Under the pieces are notes generated by a model. That model worked only from the letters and a program-made list of their open reading frames with translations, searched no databases and was not told the origin of the DNA. The position numbers and the translations under genes were made by a program. A DNA stretch of 31,864 bases from Pelargonium nanum (taxonomy: Eukaryota > Streptophyta > Magnoliopsida > Geraniales > Geraniaceae), in NCBI GenBank assembly GCA_036897485.1, contig JAYMTF010000673.1, positions 1 to 31,864 on the forward strand. Direction: 5' to 3'. Shown piece by piece: positions 1 to 13,469 of this stretch (its first letter is position 1; each line of letters begins with the position of its first letter).

Positions 1-147
1 GGACGTAGGCGATTTGCCGAACCACGTTAAATTATTATGTTCATCTTGTATTTATCTTTCCGCTGCGTTTATCTTTGGTTTGGTTGTGTGATACACGTGT
101 GATATTTTGAGACGGTTGAGTCGGGTCGGGTGGGAAAAATCCCAACA
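1..147 (+). mobile_element. 3' end of a Ty1-copia-type LTR (3' LTR or solo LTR)
   Basis: The window opens with GGACGTAGGC followed by TGCCGAACCACGTTAAA, a signature I recognise from the R/U5 part of many plant copia LTRs. The segment ends TCCCAACA at 140-147, which fits copia LTRs that start TGTTGGGA and end TCCCAACA. No tRNA-Met primer-binding site (TGGTATCAGAGC type) follows, so this is a 3' LTR or a solo LTR rather than a 5' LTR. It lies in the last visible intron of the S6 kinase gene, about 50 bp past the splice donor at 199 and antisense to the gene. The left part of the element and its target-site duplication are outside the window. The LTR identity is recognition from memory; the end at 147 is inferred. 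Confidence 0.7.
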
Positions 148-199
148 GTATTGATGAACTAAAACGCGCGCACACAAAAGAACAGAAATAGAGATTTAC

Positions 200-1340
<1,141 letters not shown>

Positions 1341-1368
<28 letters not shown>

Positions 1369-1656
1369 GTTGCCAAATATGAAATTGTAAGTTGCAGAAC
1401 CTTAAATTAAACGGTGGATGCAACAGCACTTCTTGAATTCATCAAGATCAGATTATCTATCTGTAGGCACATGATCAGAATCTAAATTAATGTGTACGAG
1501 GAACTGAAATTATCCAATATATAATCAAAAGAATCAACATGAACATAAGGGAACCAAGAAGATGCAATTTCATTAACGTACCTTTGAATCAAGAAATGCT
1601 GAATGCACCCACAACAGAGACAAAAGAAAAGAAAGCCCCACACTTGTATCTTCCAT
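1341..1656 (-). other. Candidate spliced upstream ORF in the S6K leader
   Basis: An ATG at 1656 opens 25 codons up to a good splice donor (AAG/GTACGT, donor at 1581). If this is joined to the acceptor at 1402-1401, the frame continues for 19 more codons and stops at 1341. It would overlap the first 28 nt of the kinase ORF in another frame. The first part encodes a leucine-rich stretch that looks like a signal peptide but cannot be in frame with the kinase, so a translational-control uORF is more likely than a targeting sequence. Both the 5' UTR intron (1581-1401) and the uORF are inferred from splice motifs alone. Confidence 0.4.
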
Positions 1657-1697
1657 TTATATGTACTCTTGATTACCAATTATAAACAAGTCACTTG

Positions 1698-1707
1698 CTA
1701 TTTATAG
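1698..1707 (-). promoter_or_regulatory. TATA box of the S6K gene
   Basis: The minus strand reads CTATAAATAG, a near-ideal plant TATA box. Transcription would start around 1670-1675, giving a roughly 120-nt leader after removal of the proposed intron 1581-1401. This placement makes a long N-terminal coding extension upstream of 1368 unlikely. Confidence 0.6.
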
Positions 1708-2274
1708 TTTGTGGCTCCGATGAAACCTTTTAAACGGGCATGCATTTATGTTGAATTACATGGTACAAGCTTGAAGTGTGCTCTTAACAGCTTCTTAGGT
1801 TCTGTGCTCTGTTGTAGTAGATAACCAGTTGTTCATCAAACATTCGATGTTATAGTAGATAAAACAGCGGATAAGAAATACGATCAAATCTATTGTTTGA
1901 TGTTTCAACATATTATTGTACTATTTTAAACAAAATTACCGTCAATAGAATAGCTGCTAGACATATTATTTTTACTCAAGTTCAATTTTTGATGCATGTA
2001 CATGTAAGACTGATCATCAGTGCGTAAACAACTAATTCCCTTTGCAACTTTAATCCAAATGCAGCATAAATACCCAAACATACAATTGCTTAAATAAATA
2101 AATAAATCTTTTTCACGATCATGTTTCAATAATTGTCAATATCATTTTTAATACTCGTACTAAACATTTAAAAAAATGTGATCAACAAAATTTATACAGG
2201 TTCGTGAACAAATTCTGGCGTGCACTTGTTTGCGAATATGATGGTGCTCCTGAGAAAGAAGAATAAGTGATAAG
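1708..2274. other. Intergenic: S6K promoter and methylesterase 3' flank
   Basis: AT-rich DNA between two genes on the same strand. The part near 2274 should contain the 3' UTR and polyadenylation site of the methylesterase; the part near 1708 is upstream of the S6K TATA box. I see no coding region, RNA gene or transposon end here. Confidence 0.5.
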
Positions 2275-5200
2275 CTAGTACGTAGGGCAAGCTGAGGCAG
2301 CAGCTTTAAGAAGCAAACCAGAAAGCAAGAAAGGAGACGAGAAGAAAGGACTGTGGTCACTGTCCACTTCATAAACATTTGATGGTGGCCATCTCTTTAT
2401 CATCGCCTCCTGTTGCTCTGCTTTCACCACTCTGTCTTGCTTTGTTTTGATGTACACTCGCGCTACCTCTTCTTCATCACCTTCTTCATCTGTAAATCGG
2501 GCACTCACCAATGCCTGGATTGGTCCCGGCCTCACTAGCATGGAAGCCAAGGTTGAATCCTGATCATCATCATCATCACATGCAAACATCCATTCAAAAA
2601 ATACAATTCATTATTGTTCCTATACGGGTAAATAGTTGTCACCATTATCGACAAATCAAGTTGACCCAATCAGCATTTTACTAAAATATTTTTCATATTC
2701 AGATTATCTCGCCTCAAAATGAGCTCAAAAAACTCATAGAAGGCACTAAGCTCATGCAGAAATCAGCTACTTAAAGAAGCTTTAAGTCTCAATTTTATGG
2801 TTTGTACCAAACAACTTACTCAATCCATCTTCAGGTTTTGTTTATGTAGAACCTCCCTTAAGAAGACAAGAGCGCTACTAAACAAGCACTAAATGTATAT
2901 AAGAAATACGAAAATGATTGCCCTAATGAATATCATGATATTGATTGTATAATAATAATAGTATCCGGAAAGGACAGAAATTGCCATGGCCCATGCGAAA
3001 ATATTGTCCGGCACACACACAAAGGATGAGAATATATAATATATTATGAATGAAACCTCGCTATCTGATGTCCTTCCATGCTGCAAAAAAGCAAACAAAT
3101 GTATATGTTTTTTTCCCTTTAGATAGCATATATGGCAGACACTATAGAGACACAGAAGCCAGCTGCATGTGTTGCTTCATTTACATATACACCATACATA
3201 TCTCTTGATGTCTCAGTTCGAGTTTCGGTTGTTACGCATGCTGATAAAAATATATTTTAGCATACATACACATATATATATATATGGTTGTATATTTATG
3301 GGTCTCTATCTAGCTAGTTGCGACACTAATCAGTTCAATTGATATATATATACTACATAAAATAGTGTGTATATATATGTATATACCTCTTGAGGGCTCA
3401 TATGATAAATGATTTGGCGCTGGAACTGTTTCTTGACTAGTGCACTTGTTGGAGGTTTGTCAGCTCCTTGTCCGAAATCGAAATCGTAGACGTCACCGAA
3501 TTCGGATAAATCTGGTACTCCCTGTCCGTACGTACGTTGTATATTACTAGCAAGTAAATGTATATGTATATGTTGCGTATATATAGTGGAAAAATATGCA
3601 ATAATGCAGCAATAATGAAGGGTGTCAATAATTGGAGGTGGAGGCGTGTGTGTACGTACGTGTCTGTGTCATCATGCTATGACTTTTTTGCACATGATTG
3701 TGGCCTACCCCTCTTCTCCTCCCACTTTCACTAACCACAAAAGCCATTTATTCACATTTTGTTGGTTTGCTTATCACACAGACATATTCATTGATAGTAT
3801 GGTAATTACACTACAAAAATTCTTACTTTTGGCGACAGCCAAAAATAAGCTTGTTGTCATGAGTTGGGCTTACAAACAATGACAATTGGACTGACATGGA
3901 TAAAAGCCTAATAATAGTGAAAATTTGGGTTTTAATGCTTTTGGTGACAGCTTTTCTGTCGCGAAAAGCTATACTTTCCGTGACAAACCAGCTCCAGTCG
4001 TGCACATGAGACTTTCCGTGATAAGACATTTGGTTACAACCATTATTGACTTTCCGCGACAGGATAGGAGTGTGGGCGACTGGATTGGCTGTCGCGGAAA
4101 TTGAAATTTCTTGTAGTGTTACTAATTAGTGCCATAGATACGATCTCTGAATAAATATATTCATTAAGTTGACTTAATATTTTATGTGTATGGGTTGACC
4201 TGGATTAATCTCATCAATTTACTTTTAACGGTCGGTATACACAGATCGGTATGGCAATATAGAGATTGATTCTTGCACGGATAAACCAATTTAACAAACG
4301 ATCTACCTACACATAATATTATTAACTAATACTATTACTTATACCCATTTAATGATATTTACTTTAAAGGTTGACTCATATGCTACTTAAGTCAACTCAA
4401 TGCTGCAACCGACACAAAATTGGAACAAACAAGGATTAGTGAATACTAAAATACGATGTCTCTCCTCTCACAAATGTCTATTGGAATTGGAGAAGATTGA
4501 TAGCTCCTCCTATGTGTTAAGAAAATGTCTAGGGAGTGAATAGATATGTAGAAGATAATTTTAGTCCCTAGTAAAATGTCTATAGACGTTGAAGTAGAGC
4601 AGCCAAACAAGCTGTAAAAGACTACTCTAACACATATACGTAGTATGCATAGGATGTACCATATATATTATAATTATCCGTCTCAAAAACAAAAAAAAAA
4701 ATTGGTGTTGTATATTATTCTTGTATCTTCATGATTATATGTTAAGAGAGATCAACTCATTTATACATTATAATGATAATAGTTGGTCTTACCTGCATAA
4801 CTAATTTCCTATAATAGAAAAAATATACACATTTTTAAGACAAAAATGAAGTAAAATAAGACGTTCAATTTCGAGACAGAGTGAATATAATAAATATACC
4901 CACACTTTGCTTGTGAATGTGGAAGCTTTTTGTCCATCCAAAAATCATGGAAATTGCAACTTAGCTACTCTAGCTAGCCTGTACGTACAAAAACACCGTT
5001 TTTCTCTATCCACCACCGGCCGGATAGAGAACAAACCTTAATTGATAAACTAGAAATGTGTAGCCACTTACATCTTTGAGATCTTGATCGGTGACGAAGC
5101 CAAATTTCAGCATAGTGGCTGCAACATAGACAGCAACATGGATTTTATGGCCGAACCTCCGACTAGCCTGCGTCACGCTTAGCCCTCCAGCGCTATGCCC

Positions 5201-5601
5201 GACCAATATAACCTATTACGTATAACATATGTATGTTATGCAAATCAATATTAGCATAGTTGAACCCGAGACCTCAATAGAAACAAGCGTCTTAATCCAT
5301 TTGTCCTGTTGATTGTTGTTTATATATGTACCTTGTGGTTATGATCAGGCGGCAAGGTGGACATGAAGTCGATGAGTGGCTTATTGTAGTCGTCGAAAGA
5401 GAGAACAGAGTTGGGGTCGGAGGTGTCGATGCCGGCGCTCTTGAGGTCGAGGCACGAGACCTTGTGGCCGGAGTTTTCCAAGAGACACCGGACTTTGTAC
5501 CAGCACCAGCTGCCTCCTCCGATTCCATGTATTAGCACAAAGTGCAGTGGACTTGGTGTTGGTGTTGGTGTTGATCCTGCTTCGGTTCCGGCGTCTCCCA
5601 T
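2275..5601 (-). CDS. MES17: MES17-like methylesterase (alpha/beta hydrolase), four exons
   Basis: Member of the plant MES family (SABP2-like), esterases that release free hormone from methyl esters such as methyl-IAA, methyl-jasmonate and methyl-salicylate. The sequence is most like Arabidopsis MES17, reported to act on methyl-IAA. Exons on the minus strand are 5601-5332, 5212-5072, 3521-3387 and 2559-2275. All have GT/AG borders in phase 0 and give 276 residues, the usual family size. The N-terminus carries the core HFVLIHGIGGGSWCWYK; the nucleophile elbow is GHSAGG with Ser97; the lid region contains GVPDLSEFGDVY; the probable acid is Asp224 in KTKQDRVV; and the catalytic His251 lies in DSDHSPFF. 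No plastid transit peptide is evident, so it is probably cytosolic. The triad is intact and no lesion is seen. Intron 2 (5071-3522) is unusually long and holds a CACTA-type insertion. Substrate is inferred from family only. Confidence 0.9.
3809..4118. mobile_element. Non-autonomous CACTA-type element in methylesterase intron 2
   Basis: The segment starts CACTACAAAAATT and ends AAATTTCTTGTAGTG, the inverted CACTA terminus. It is bounded by direct TTA repeats at 3806-3808 and 4119-4121, the 3-bp target duplication expected for CACTA elements. The inside has no ORF but carries several copies of a motif like CTTTCCGTGACA / GGCGACAG in both orientations, resembling the subterminal repeats of CACTA transposons. 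At 310 bp it is a MITE-sized derivative that would need a transposase in trans. Confidence 0.8.
4163..4402. repeat. Possible foldback/MITE-like inverted repeat
   Basis: ATTAAGTTGACTTAA near 4163 is matched in inverse orientation by TTAAGTCAACTCAAT ending near 4402. The similarity extends about 35 bp with gaps (GTGTATGGGTTGACC against GGTTGACTCATATG reversed). I could not define a target-site duplication. This is a weak call of a decayed inverted-repeat element inside methylesterase intron 2. Confidence 0.35.
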
Positions 5602-8600
5602 GTTAATTGCAATGGTTTAAGGATTTGGAGCTGAAATTGGAATGGTTCTTTTTTTTTTTTTATGTCTTTCGTGTTCTTATTTGGTTCAGTACTGGTTACT
5701 AAGCTACTTGTCCGTTTGTTTTGTTTTGTAGCTATAGGTAGTGATATATGTTTGCCCATTTCTTGGTGTTTGGGTTATTTAAAAAGAAAACAAATATTCT
5801 TGGCATTGTCGTAGGACCCAATGCTCATGGTACTTCTATTATTATTTCGAGACAAGTGATTAATAGTTTCTTCGTCGATAAGTTAAAAGTTATTCATGAA
5901 TCACCAGCAAAAGATCTAAGTAAATAAGATACTCTTTTCATTTTGTAACAACGGAAGTATTATGAGTGCAATCTTAATAATATGTCACGCCTTTTTTTGA
6001 TTTGGGGTCAAATATTTAAGCACATTAGAGACTTTATCGCGAGGAGTTTTGGGTCTTGGGCTGAGTCCATGAGGCATGCACGATAAGAACACATTGTTAA
6101 GTTGAAAAACATCTCATATATTTGTCTTTTCAGGAAATCACCTTACATACTATAGTAAGATTCTCAAGTAGGGGAATCCAAAACACACAAGATCAATAGA
6201 AAATTCAAGGAGAGAAAATAGAGTGTGAGTGGTAATTCAGTGAATTTATGAATTAATTCCTCTTTCCAATGAGGAGTATTTTATCCATGTTCAAGAGTTG
6301 ATGAGGTGTCATCGTGCGATCATTACGATCTATAAGACCCACAAAAATGTCATCATGTATGTTGTTTAATTACTTAGTAATTGGCCATCATTACGATCTA
6401 ATTAATTCACATGACATAAATTGGTCTTACGTTTTCACATTAAAATCTGTTTTTATATTATGTATTCCATATATGTCTTATATAATACCGGCTCAATATA
6501 TATGTGGTATATAATACACCAATATAAAAAAATGTTATATTAATTAGACGTCAACATATTTGTGGTCATCCTCAAGACTCAAACTCGAATATATTGCAGT
6601 ACAAAAAAGACATACATCTTCGAAAATAGAGATTTGTCTCCTTATGCTAGCATTGCATAACTTTCGTAAGCTTCTTTGTTTTTCACTCTTTTATAATGCA
6701 ACATTGCAACTGTAGGTTTGACATTTCTCTTATTTGAATCAAATTGATGCAATGCAGCCCAGCAACACTATTATATTTTTATTCTCATTTTTTTATAATA
6801 ATGATTTAATGATATATAATAGTAATTTGTATCTGCTGGGAATTCATTAATCTCTAATGAGAATAGAGTGGGGAAGGTTTTGGTCATGTTGGTACCAATT
6901 CTACAAAATGACAAGATAAAATAAGGCAGCGATCCCGGGTGCATGTAACGTTCGATTTTAGTCATGTATTTTGTTGCTTTCTCTTTTTGGGTGTATGTAC
7001 CTAGTTCCCACCTCGGGATCTTTATCAATACATGGGTACTTTTGCTGATAAAAAAAGTTAGCTCATAGTTGTGTTTCCAGATTGTATATATGCTAACAAA
7101 AGGTCAAGTTTTGATGTGCAATGGATGGTCTCGTACCAAGATTATATAAAAAAAAATGATGTAAACTTCAGTTCATGTCACAAAATGCGTTTAAATTAAA
7201 ACCACCTTTCACCGGAAGTAAATTTCAAGCGGTTGAATCAACTCTTTTAAGTGATGCAAATTTCAATGTTGTTTAGTGCTAGTGTTATTTAGGTTGTTAT
7301 TTATACTAATATTTCATATGCAATGAAATTTTGGTTTCCTATAAACTAAATAAATATAAACTTAGTTTATCCTAATACAGACTCGAGAGTGAACATTGAT
7401 CTAGAGATGGATATACAGATTCGATTGAAAAGAGTACGAGACAGAGACGGGTCAGAAGACAAAATAGGTGAGGAAGATTGTGATTATGAGGTCAGGGAAT
7501 TAGAAGCTGCTTTTTGTGGTGGCAATGGCATGAACAATTGTTAGGGTATGCTAAAACACCATTTGCAGTTCAATGTGAAGCTTAACAATTGGCAAATGCA
7601 AAGCAATTCATTTGAGGCAATGTGAAGTTGTGATTTTGGAGATAACAGGTTTTCTTTTTTGTGATGACCTTGAGTTTGGTTTGATTTCACATTATTTGTG
7701 CATCCAATAAGTCCTTGTTTTTGTGTCTTCCTGTGCGCTACAAGAATAGTAGAGGGTACTAGTTTTGGAGATCATTTTGCACTTGAACATGAGAGGCCCA
7801 TTGCCAGAGTTAGAGTTAGAGGTGGGCTGTAGTGGCAGCTGTCTATGTCATCTCCCAAAACTTCATTAAATATTAGACAGATTCGCAACTTTCATTGTAA
7901 AAATTTAGGTTCAATGATAATATATGATTTCCCTAATAAAATTGAGATTATAGTTCATATGTTTGGTTTAGTTTTAATATGCCCACCATGATTCTACGTC
8001 TTAACTCCGCTACTGAAGTGTACACATTATGTACACCATGCAAGTACCCTGTTACCAGATTGACCTGGTCAAGAGCAATGAATCTTCCAAGAAAGAGTTG
8101 CACAATGAGTATATATATGCACTGCAGCAACTGGAATGTATCTTCCAGGAAGCACCTTGTGGATATGCTATCATGCACAGCTAGTTAGGCAAAAATTTGA
8201 TTTTTGGGAGACATTAATGGTACCAGCGTCGTTACAATCATTTTGAGGGTAATGTGTTAAAACGAAAAATTAGATCCCGTGGAGAACATCTTGAAAATAA
8301 GAAAGACTTACGTAGAGAGAACTGATATCGGGTATGTACACAATTTTCTAAAATTTGTCTCACTAAAAAATTGGGCCATCATCAAATTAAGGGCACTGTT
8401 CATTTGTGCCTCTTGCACACCCTTACCTACATGCCTAAATGGTGCCCATAATAGTTTACACCAGTTAATTTGAAAGTTGCAGGTTGTTTATGGTTGAAGA
8501 AGCCTTGTTGTTCTGTACTAATATTTAATTAAAGAAAAATGACGTCATGACATGGAAAGCAGTGCGTCAGCAATGGCAATCATGCCAATCTCTTCTAGAA

Positions 8601-10409
8601 ATGGAAATCAAATACTAAAAAGGTGGGTCCAAAATTGGAATTAAAAGTCAAACAGGAAATGAAAACTATAATATACACATACTACTAGCTGCTTTTGTGG
8701 TTGTGGTTGTGTTTGTGAGTGCCACCCTCACCAAATACCAACTACTCCATTCCTTTTTATTCCTTTCACAACCCAAACAAGCCCTAACACCATCTTGACT
8801 TCAATTGCACATTTTTTGGCTCTCTCCAAAACTTAGGACCATTTATTTTCATTTCTTCTCTTGTCTCTCCTTAAAAAGTAAATTAAGTAATTAGTTGGTA
8901 AGAATATATATAGCCAATCTAATCAACACTACTCATCATGTTTTGTGTTTCAATAGTTTTTGGGTTGGTCATAGAGACCACACAACACCACATTGATATT
9001 CATAAATTCATGAGTTGGACCATATAGTGTAGAAGATTGACATGACAGTTGTAATTTTTAGGGGTAGATAGGTAGGTCCTTACCAATTAATAATTAGCAG
9101 CAGCAACTATCACCATTAATGGAATGGATCAGAATGCTATACTGCTACTGATAATATTGTTGGTTCATTTACTTATTAAATTGATGTATTGTTGGGTTAA
9201 TCAATGATACTACTGTATAGTTTATAGGGTGATTTATGCTGGTTCCATTTCAGCTTGGCTAGCTCATTCACTATTAAAGACACAATTCAATTGTTAGGTT
9301 GGAGTTGGGATGGGACAAGATGTGGCCAATAATGTACTAACATTTATTTAATGTAACTATATTTTAAAATGAAACGTAGAAATACAAAGAAATAAGAGAA
9401 TTATCAAAACTTGCTAAGTTAGTCGTCTTGTATTCTCTTTAAGGTCTCGAGTTTGAACTTTATTGCTGACAGTACAAACAAGGTTAAGGTTTTGAATTAA
9501 AAGAGAGAACTTCTCCTGTTACGTGGCTCGAATGTGTGTGTATATATATATATATGTTGTAGCCATAATAATTTAAGAAAATTTCCTCCTGTAGACTTGG
9601 ACTAGTACCAGTAGCAGTACCAAAAGTGGTACACACGGCAAGGCAGAGGAGAAAGGTTGACCCAAAAGAGGACAAACAAGACTTAAATTGTCAATAATAA
9701 TTTTAAATTGAAATTACTGAAATTGTCAATGAATTTGTTTTAATTCCTCTTCTTCAACAACTCCTTTCTCTCTGTTTTGTTTTTTCTGATTTTGATTCAA
9801 ATTTAAGACATTGCAGCTGGATTGAATCTGATAGTTGAGAGACACTGGCAGGGAAGTGATGATCAGATTAGCCACCACCGCCCCCAATTTATTATGCTAC
9901 TGCCTATTGTAACGACCTGAATGCTTTTTCTGGAGTCAACTCCTAGCCAACAAAGACCGGCACAGCCCAAAGTCTTGAGTCCTCCTCAACTTTACGCCAA
10001 CGCAAATAATCTTTGAATTTTCTTCTCCTTCTCCTCCACATTTGTACTGAAATTTCATCAATCATCTGCAACTGCAACCATCTCTTCTCTTCCTGGAATT
10101 AGAATTCCAATTTTTTATAAATTCAAAAAAAGTAAGAAACGAAAAGCTAGGCGAGTCATTTTCTGGTTTATTATATTCATACAATTGAATTGCATACCTA
10201 CCCACCTGTGTTATCAATATCATCATCATCCCCATTTTCTCTCTTCTTCTTCTTTCTTTCTATTTTTTTGTTTCAGCTACATTCATTTTTTTCTTCTTTA
10301 CCAAAATTACCTCTATATTTGATTGGTTTGTGTTTACAGAGAGTGAAACCAGAATGAAGCTCTTAGGTAGTAGTTAGTTTCCAGAAAACACAGAGAAATA
10401 TATATTTAT
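5602..10409. other. Divergent intergenic region between methylesterase and EDR4-like genes
   Basis: About 4.8 kb without a supportable gene. The left end is the methylesterase leader and promoter (a weak TTTAAATAA element on the minus strand near 5783-5775). Roughly 5900-8300 is AT-rich and holds only short ORFs on both strands that match nothing I know, including one of 45 codons at 7408 with an acidic, arginine-rich composition. A short TA run sits at 9541-9554. From about 8500 rightward is the EDR4-like promoter, with scattered TTGAC cores and a pyrimidine-rich leader from about 10020 to 10330. Old transposon remnants are likely but I could not define any ends. Confidence 0.5.
9657..9662 (+). 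promoter_or_regulatory. W-box-like element upstream of the EDR4-like gene
   Basis: TTGACC, the core bound by WRKY factors, about 750 bp upstream of the EDR4-like start codon. A second core in inverse orientation (AGTCAA) lies at 9934-9939. Such short cores occur often by chance, so function is not established. Confidence 0.25.
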
Positions 10410-10553
10410 ATGTTGTTGGAGATGAAGTCCACAGCACCAACTCCTCAATTTCGATTAGTTAGATGCCCTAAGTGTCGCTTGCTTCTTCCTGAAGTCCCCA
10501 ATGTTCCTGTTTACAGATGTGGTGGATGTGATGCTCTTCTTCAAGGTACCTCT

Positions 10554-10585
<32 letters not shown>

Positions 10586-13469
10586 TTGCTTTCACTATTC
10601 ACAAGATGACTAGTTTCAATTTCTCTCATATTTGGTTACTACTCTTTAAATTGATTGATTGGATTTTCCAAAATTATGCCCTCACTTTCCTTTATTTGCA
10701 TTATTATGGATCTTTTTCTGTTTGTTAATTGATCATCCCTCTTTTGTGATCTTTGATTCATTGTTATATATACAAGTTTCGCTCGTGTTTTGTTGTTCGT
10801 GTATGCATACATATATAATCCTCCTTGCGTCCCAAAACGAGTGTTCTGTGTTCGTTTTTTTGGAAAATAATCAATGAAATGTTAGTGTTGTATGTTTCGC
10901 CGTGTACTCCATGTGTATTTGTTGTAATGAACTCGAGGGACTAACTTATTATATGATTCTTATAGATAATTAGGAAAGAGGTCACTTATTTTGGGGACAA
11001 TATATTTTTAGAGGAACAAGGCACCCATTGGGACAGAGAGAGTGCTTACTAACTGTTTATCTTTCTGATTCTATGATATTTATGATTCCTGTCGTATTTG
11101 TGCATGCAGCGAAAAACCGGAAAAAGGATCCTGTGACAGATGTTGCTCTGATGAATGAATCGGATCATATTTCAGAAGATAAGGAACCACCAAGCAGCTT
11201 GGATCATGAAGCAATGGCTATATCGGGGTGTTTTGCAGACCGCAACAATCCTCAAGATCAGAATGGGTATGGAGGTTCCAAGGTAGAGGAGCGTGGAGCT
11301 AATGACTTATCTGATGAAAGCCAAAACAGTGGAAGCAGTCATTTTGCGTGTGGAGACTGTGATATGAAGAAACCAGGAGTTGCCGGTGAAGTTTATTCAT
11401 CAACTGAGCTTGTTGATGATGAGACTGAAGAGCCATTACCATCTGCAGGACCAAATTCTGATGCACAAGCAATTGACGAGAGCCCACCCCTATTTGCTGG
11501 AACAAAATCAGAAGAGGCCAGAAATGCTCGTGGTTCCGCTTTTGGAATCTCAAATATAGATAATGTATTGGCTAAAGGGGGAGTTAGTTCCGCTGTTGCT
11601 GTTGATGGGCCGTTTAGGGAAAGAACCACTTTGGCTGCTGTTTCCTCTCCTTCTGAACAGTCTCATAAAACTGTTCAGCAAGGCTTTGACAGTATGAGAT
11701 CCAGAGACACATATGCAACTACAGATTACGCCAGCCCCAGTTCTGAGCTCAGTGGTATACTAACAGATATGTCGAAATCTCCAACAACCAAAGGATGTCA
11801 TGCTTATGATGGCAGTGTTTCTTCATATGACGGGATTGAAGATCAGTTTTCTGACAGATATATACACTCACTGGAAATTACTGATAAGGCTGATGACTTT
11901 GCTGTTTCTGGAGAAAAGCTCAGAAGAGACCGGTTCCTGGTAGATTCCATGAGAAATATCGATCCTGAAATGCAACATCAACCAAGTCAATGGTTGCCAG
12001 CACCCTCAGGTAATAAGAAGCTTTATACCACAAAAGAGAAGGAATGGGATTGTGATGAATTGGGGGAACCCACGAGATATCCTCGTCCACCTAGAAACTC
12101 AACAAGGGTAGAGAAGAATGAATTTCCTCCCAAGGTACCTCTATATCGAAGGAGCTTCCAAGCTGGTTATGGGAGTAGCAGCTTTTCAAGTCAAGTGCGT
12201 GAAGACTACATAAGTGATTCGAACTTTTATTCATCCACCAAGCTTGAATACCATGAGCAGGAAAAAATGAGGCTGTTGAGAATGATTCATGAACTGCAGG
12301 ACCAACTTGATCAGTCGTGCAATTTGGAAGAAAATGCAAATGGAAGGGTCTCAGTTGGAGTCACTCGGAAGGAAAAGAATATCCCAACCATCTATAATCA
12401 CACAGTTCCTGTGGAGGAAACTTGGCGTGAACCGATGTATCCAATGTACCCTGGAAGAAGCAGGCTAGGAAGCAATTCAGCTCAACAACCCAAATACTCA
12501 CGAATGTCTTTCTCAGGAGAGGCACCAAACAGCAGACACCACATTGATCGCCATTGTTTGCATTGCCGTCCCCAAGACTGGCAGTTCTCAGCACCATTGC
12601 CTCCAGCCCTTTGCCATAACCAGGGGCTATGCGGTGTCCGCCCTGGTCATAATTGTTACAATTCGTACAGCTCTTCTACATCAAGTCCCCAACGGTATAT
12701 GGAACCTGAGTTTTCCGTAAGGGGCCATGAAACAAAGTCTGATGATCAAAGATTTAAAGATCGTGTGATGAGAAAATACTTGAGGGAGAAACATCCTGTG
12801 GTCAAGCGACATTTCCGGCCAAAAGCAGGTGGAGCACCTTTTATAACTTGTTATCGTTGCTCAAAGCTGCTGCAACTTCCTGAAGATTTTCTCCTCTTCA
12901 AAAGGAGATATTACAAGCTCAGATGTGGTGCTTGCAGTAACATACTTAAGTTTTCAGTTCAAAACAGAACTCATATCATTCCATATTCACCAAATGCTGT
13001 AGATCCTCCACCAAGTGAAGTTGATGACTACAGTGGTGTCATAGATCGGAGGAGCATATCGTCATCATGTCGTGGAAATAATTGTCCACATGTTGATCCC
13101 ATGTCATATTCTGATCTCTCCTTTTGTAAGAGCTGCTCCACTGAAGGAGATCCGGTTTCCCTCACACGAATGCGTGCTACTCAAGATAATACGGATGACA
13201 GAAAGATGTCTTACGCTAATTCTTTAGACTCCATGGGGAAGAAAAAGGAGTCTATTAGGAAACAGTTTCGAAATAAATACAAGGATCCAGTGGAAGCATA
13301 CGGATCAGCTGGACCTTCCTTTGGTACATCCAAAAAGGAGAAATTATCCTCGGAAATTGAAGTGCTGCAGCCAAGAAGTAGTTCCCCACTGCATCGTCTC
13401 ATGGGCTATGCGTCACCCAGTATCGTGATAAGAGGGACTGGACTGTCTGCTGTGGGTACAAGCTCCTGA
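10410..13469 (+). CDS. EDR4-like protein (zinc ribbons, DUF3133), two exons
   Basis: Plant-specific protein resembling ENHANCED DISEASE RESISTANCE 4, which in Arabidopsis restrains salicylate-dependent mildew resistance and is reported to work with EDR1 and clathrin heavy chain. Exon 1 is 10410-10545 and exon 2 is 11110-13469, joined phase 1 (donor CAAG/GTACC, acceptor GCAG/CGAAA), giving 831 residues. The N-terminal zinc ribbon has Cys19, 22, 37 and 40 in LVRCPKCRLLLPEVPNVPVY. A short coiled coil rich in Glu and Leu lies at about 426-448. A Cys/His cluster starts at HCLHC (527-531). The DUF3133 zinc ribbon has Cys626, 629, 651 and 654. The rest is long, acidic and Ser-rich, probably disordered. 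A second Met at codon 5 (10422) is an alternative start. No lesion is seen. Family assignment is firm; orthology to EDR4 itself is inferred because the family has several members. Confidence 0.88.
10554..10587 (+). repeat. (TTTC)n microsatellite in EDR4-like intron 1
   Basis: About eight TTTC units start only eight bases after the splice donor at 10546-10547. The length is probably polymorphic. A pyrimidine tract so close to a donor is unusual but does not break the GT. Confidence 0.9.

Noticed and set aside
6000-6320. Possible LTR fragment in the divergent intergenic region
   Set aside because: The phrase style is reminiscent of an LTR but I found no TG...CA ends, primer-binding site or target duplication.
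7408-7545. Short 45-codon acidic/arginine-rich ORF
   Set aside because: Too short, no recognised family, and no supporting promoter or splice context; may be a remnant of an older element.
11299-12597. Several minus-strand ORFs inside the EDR4-like exon 2
   Set aside because: They are shadows of the 831-aa plus-strand coding sequence, which has clear domain motifs.
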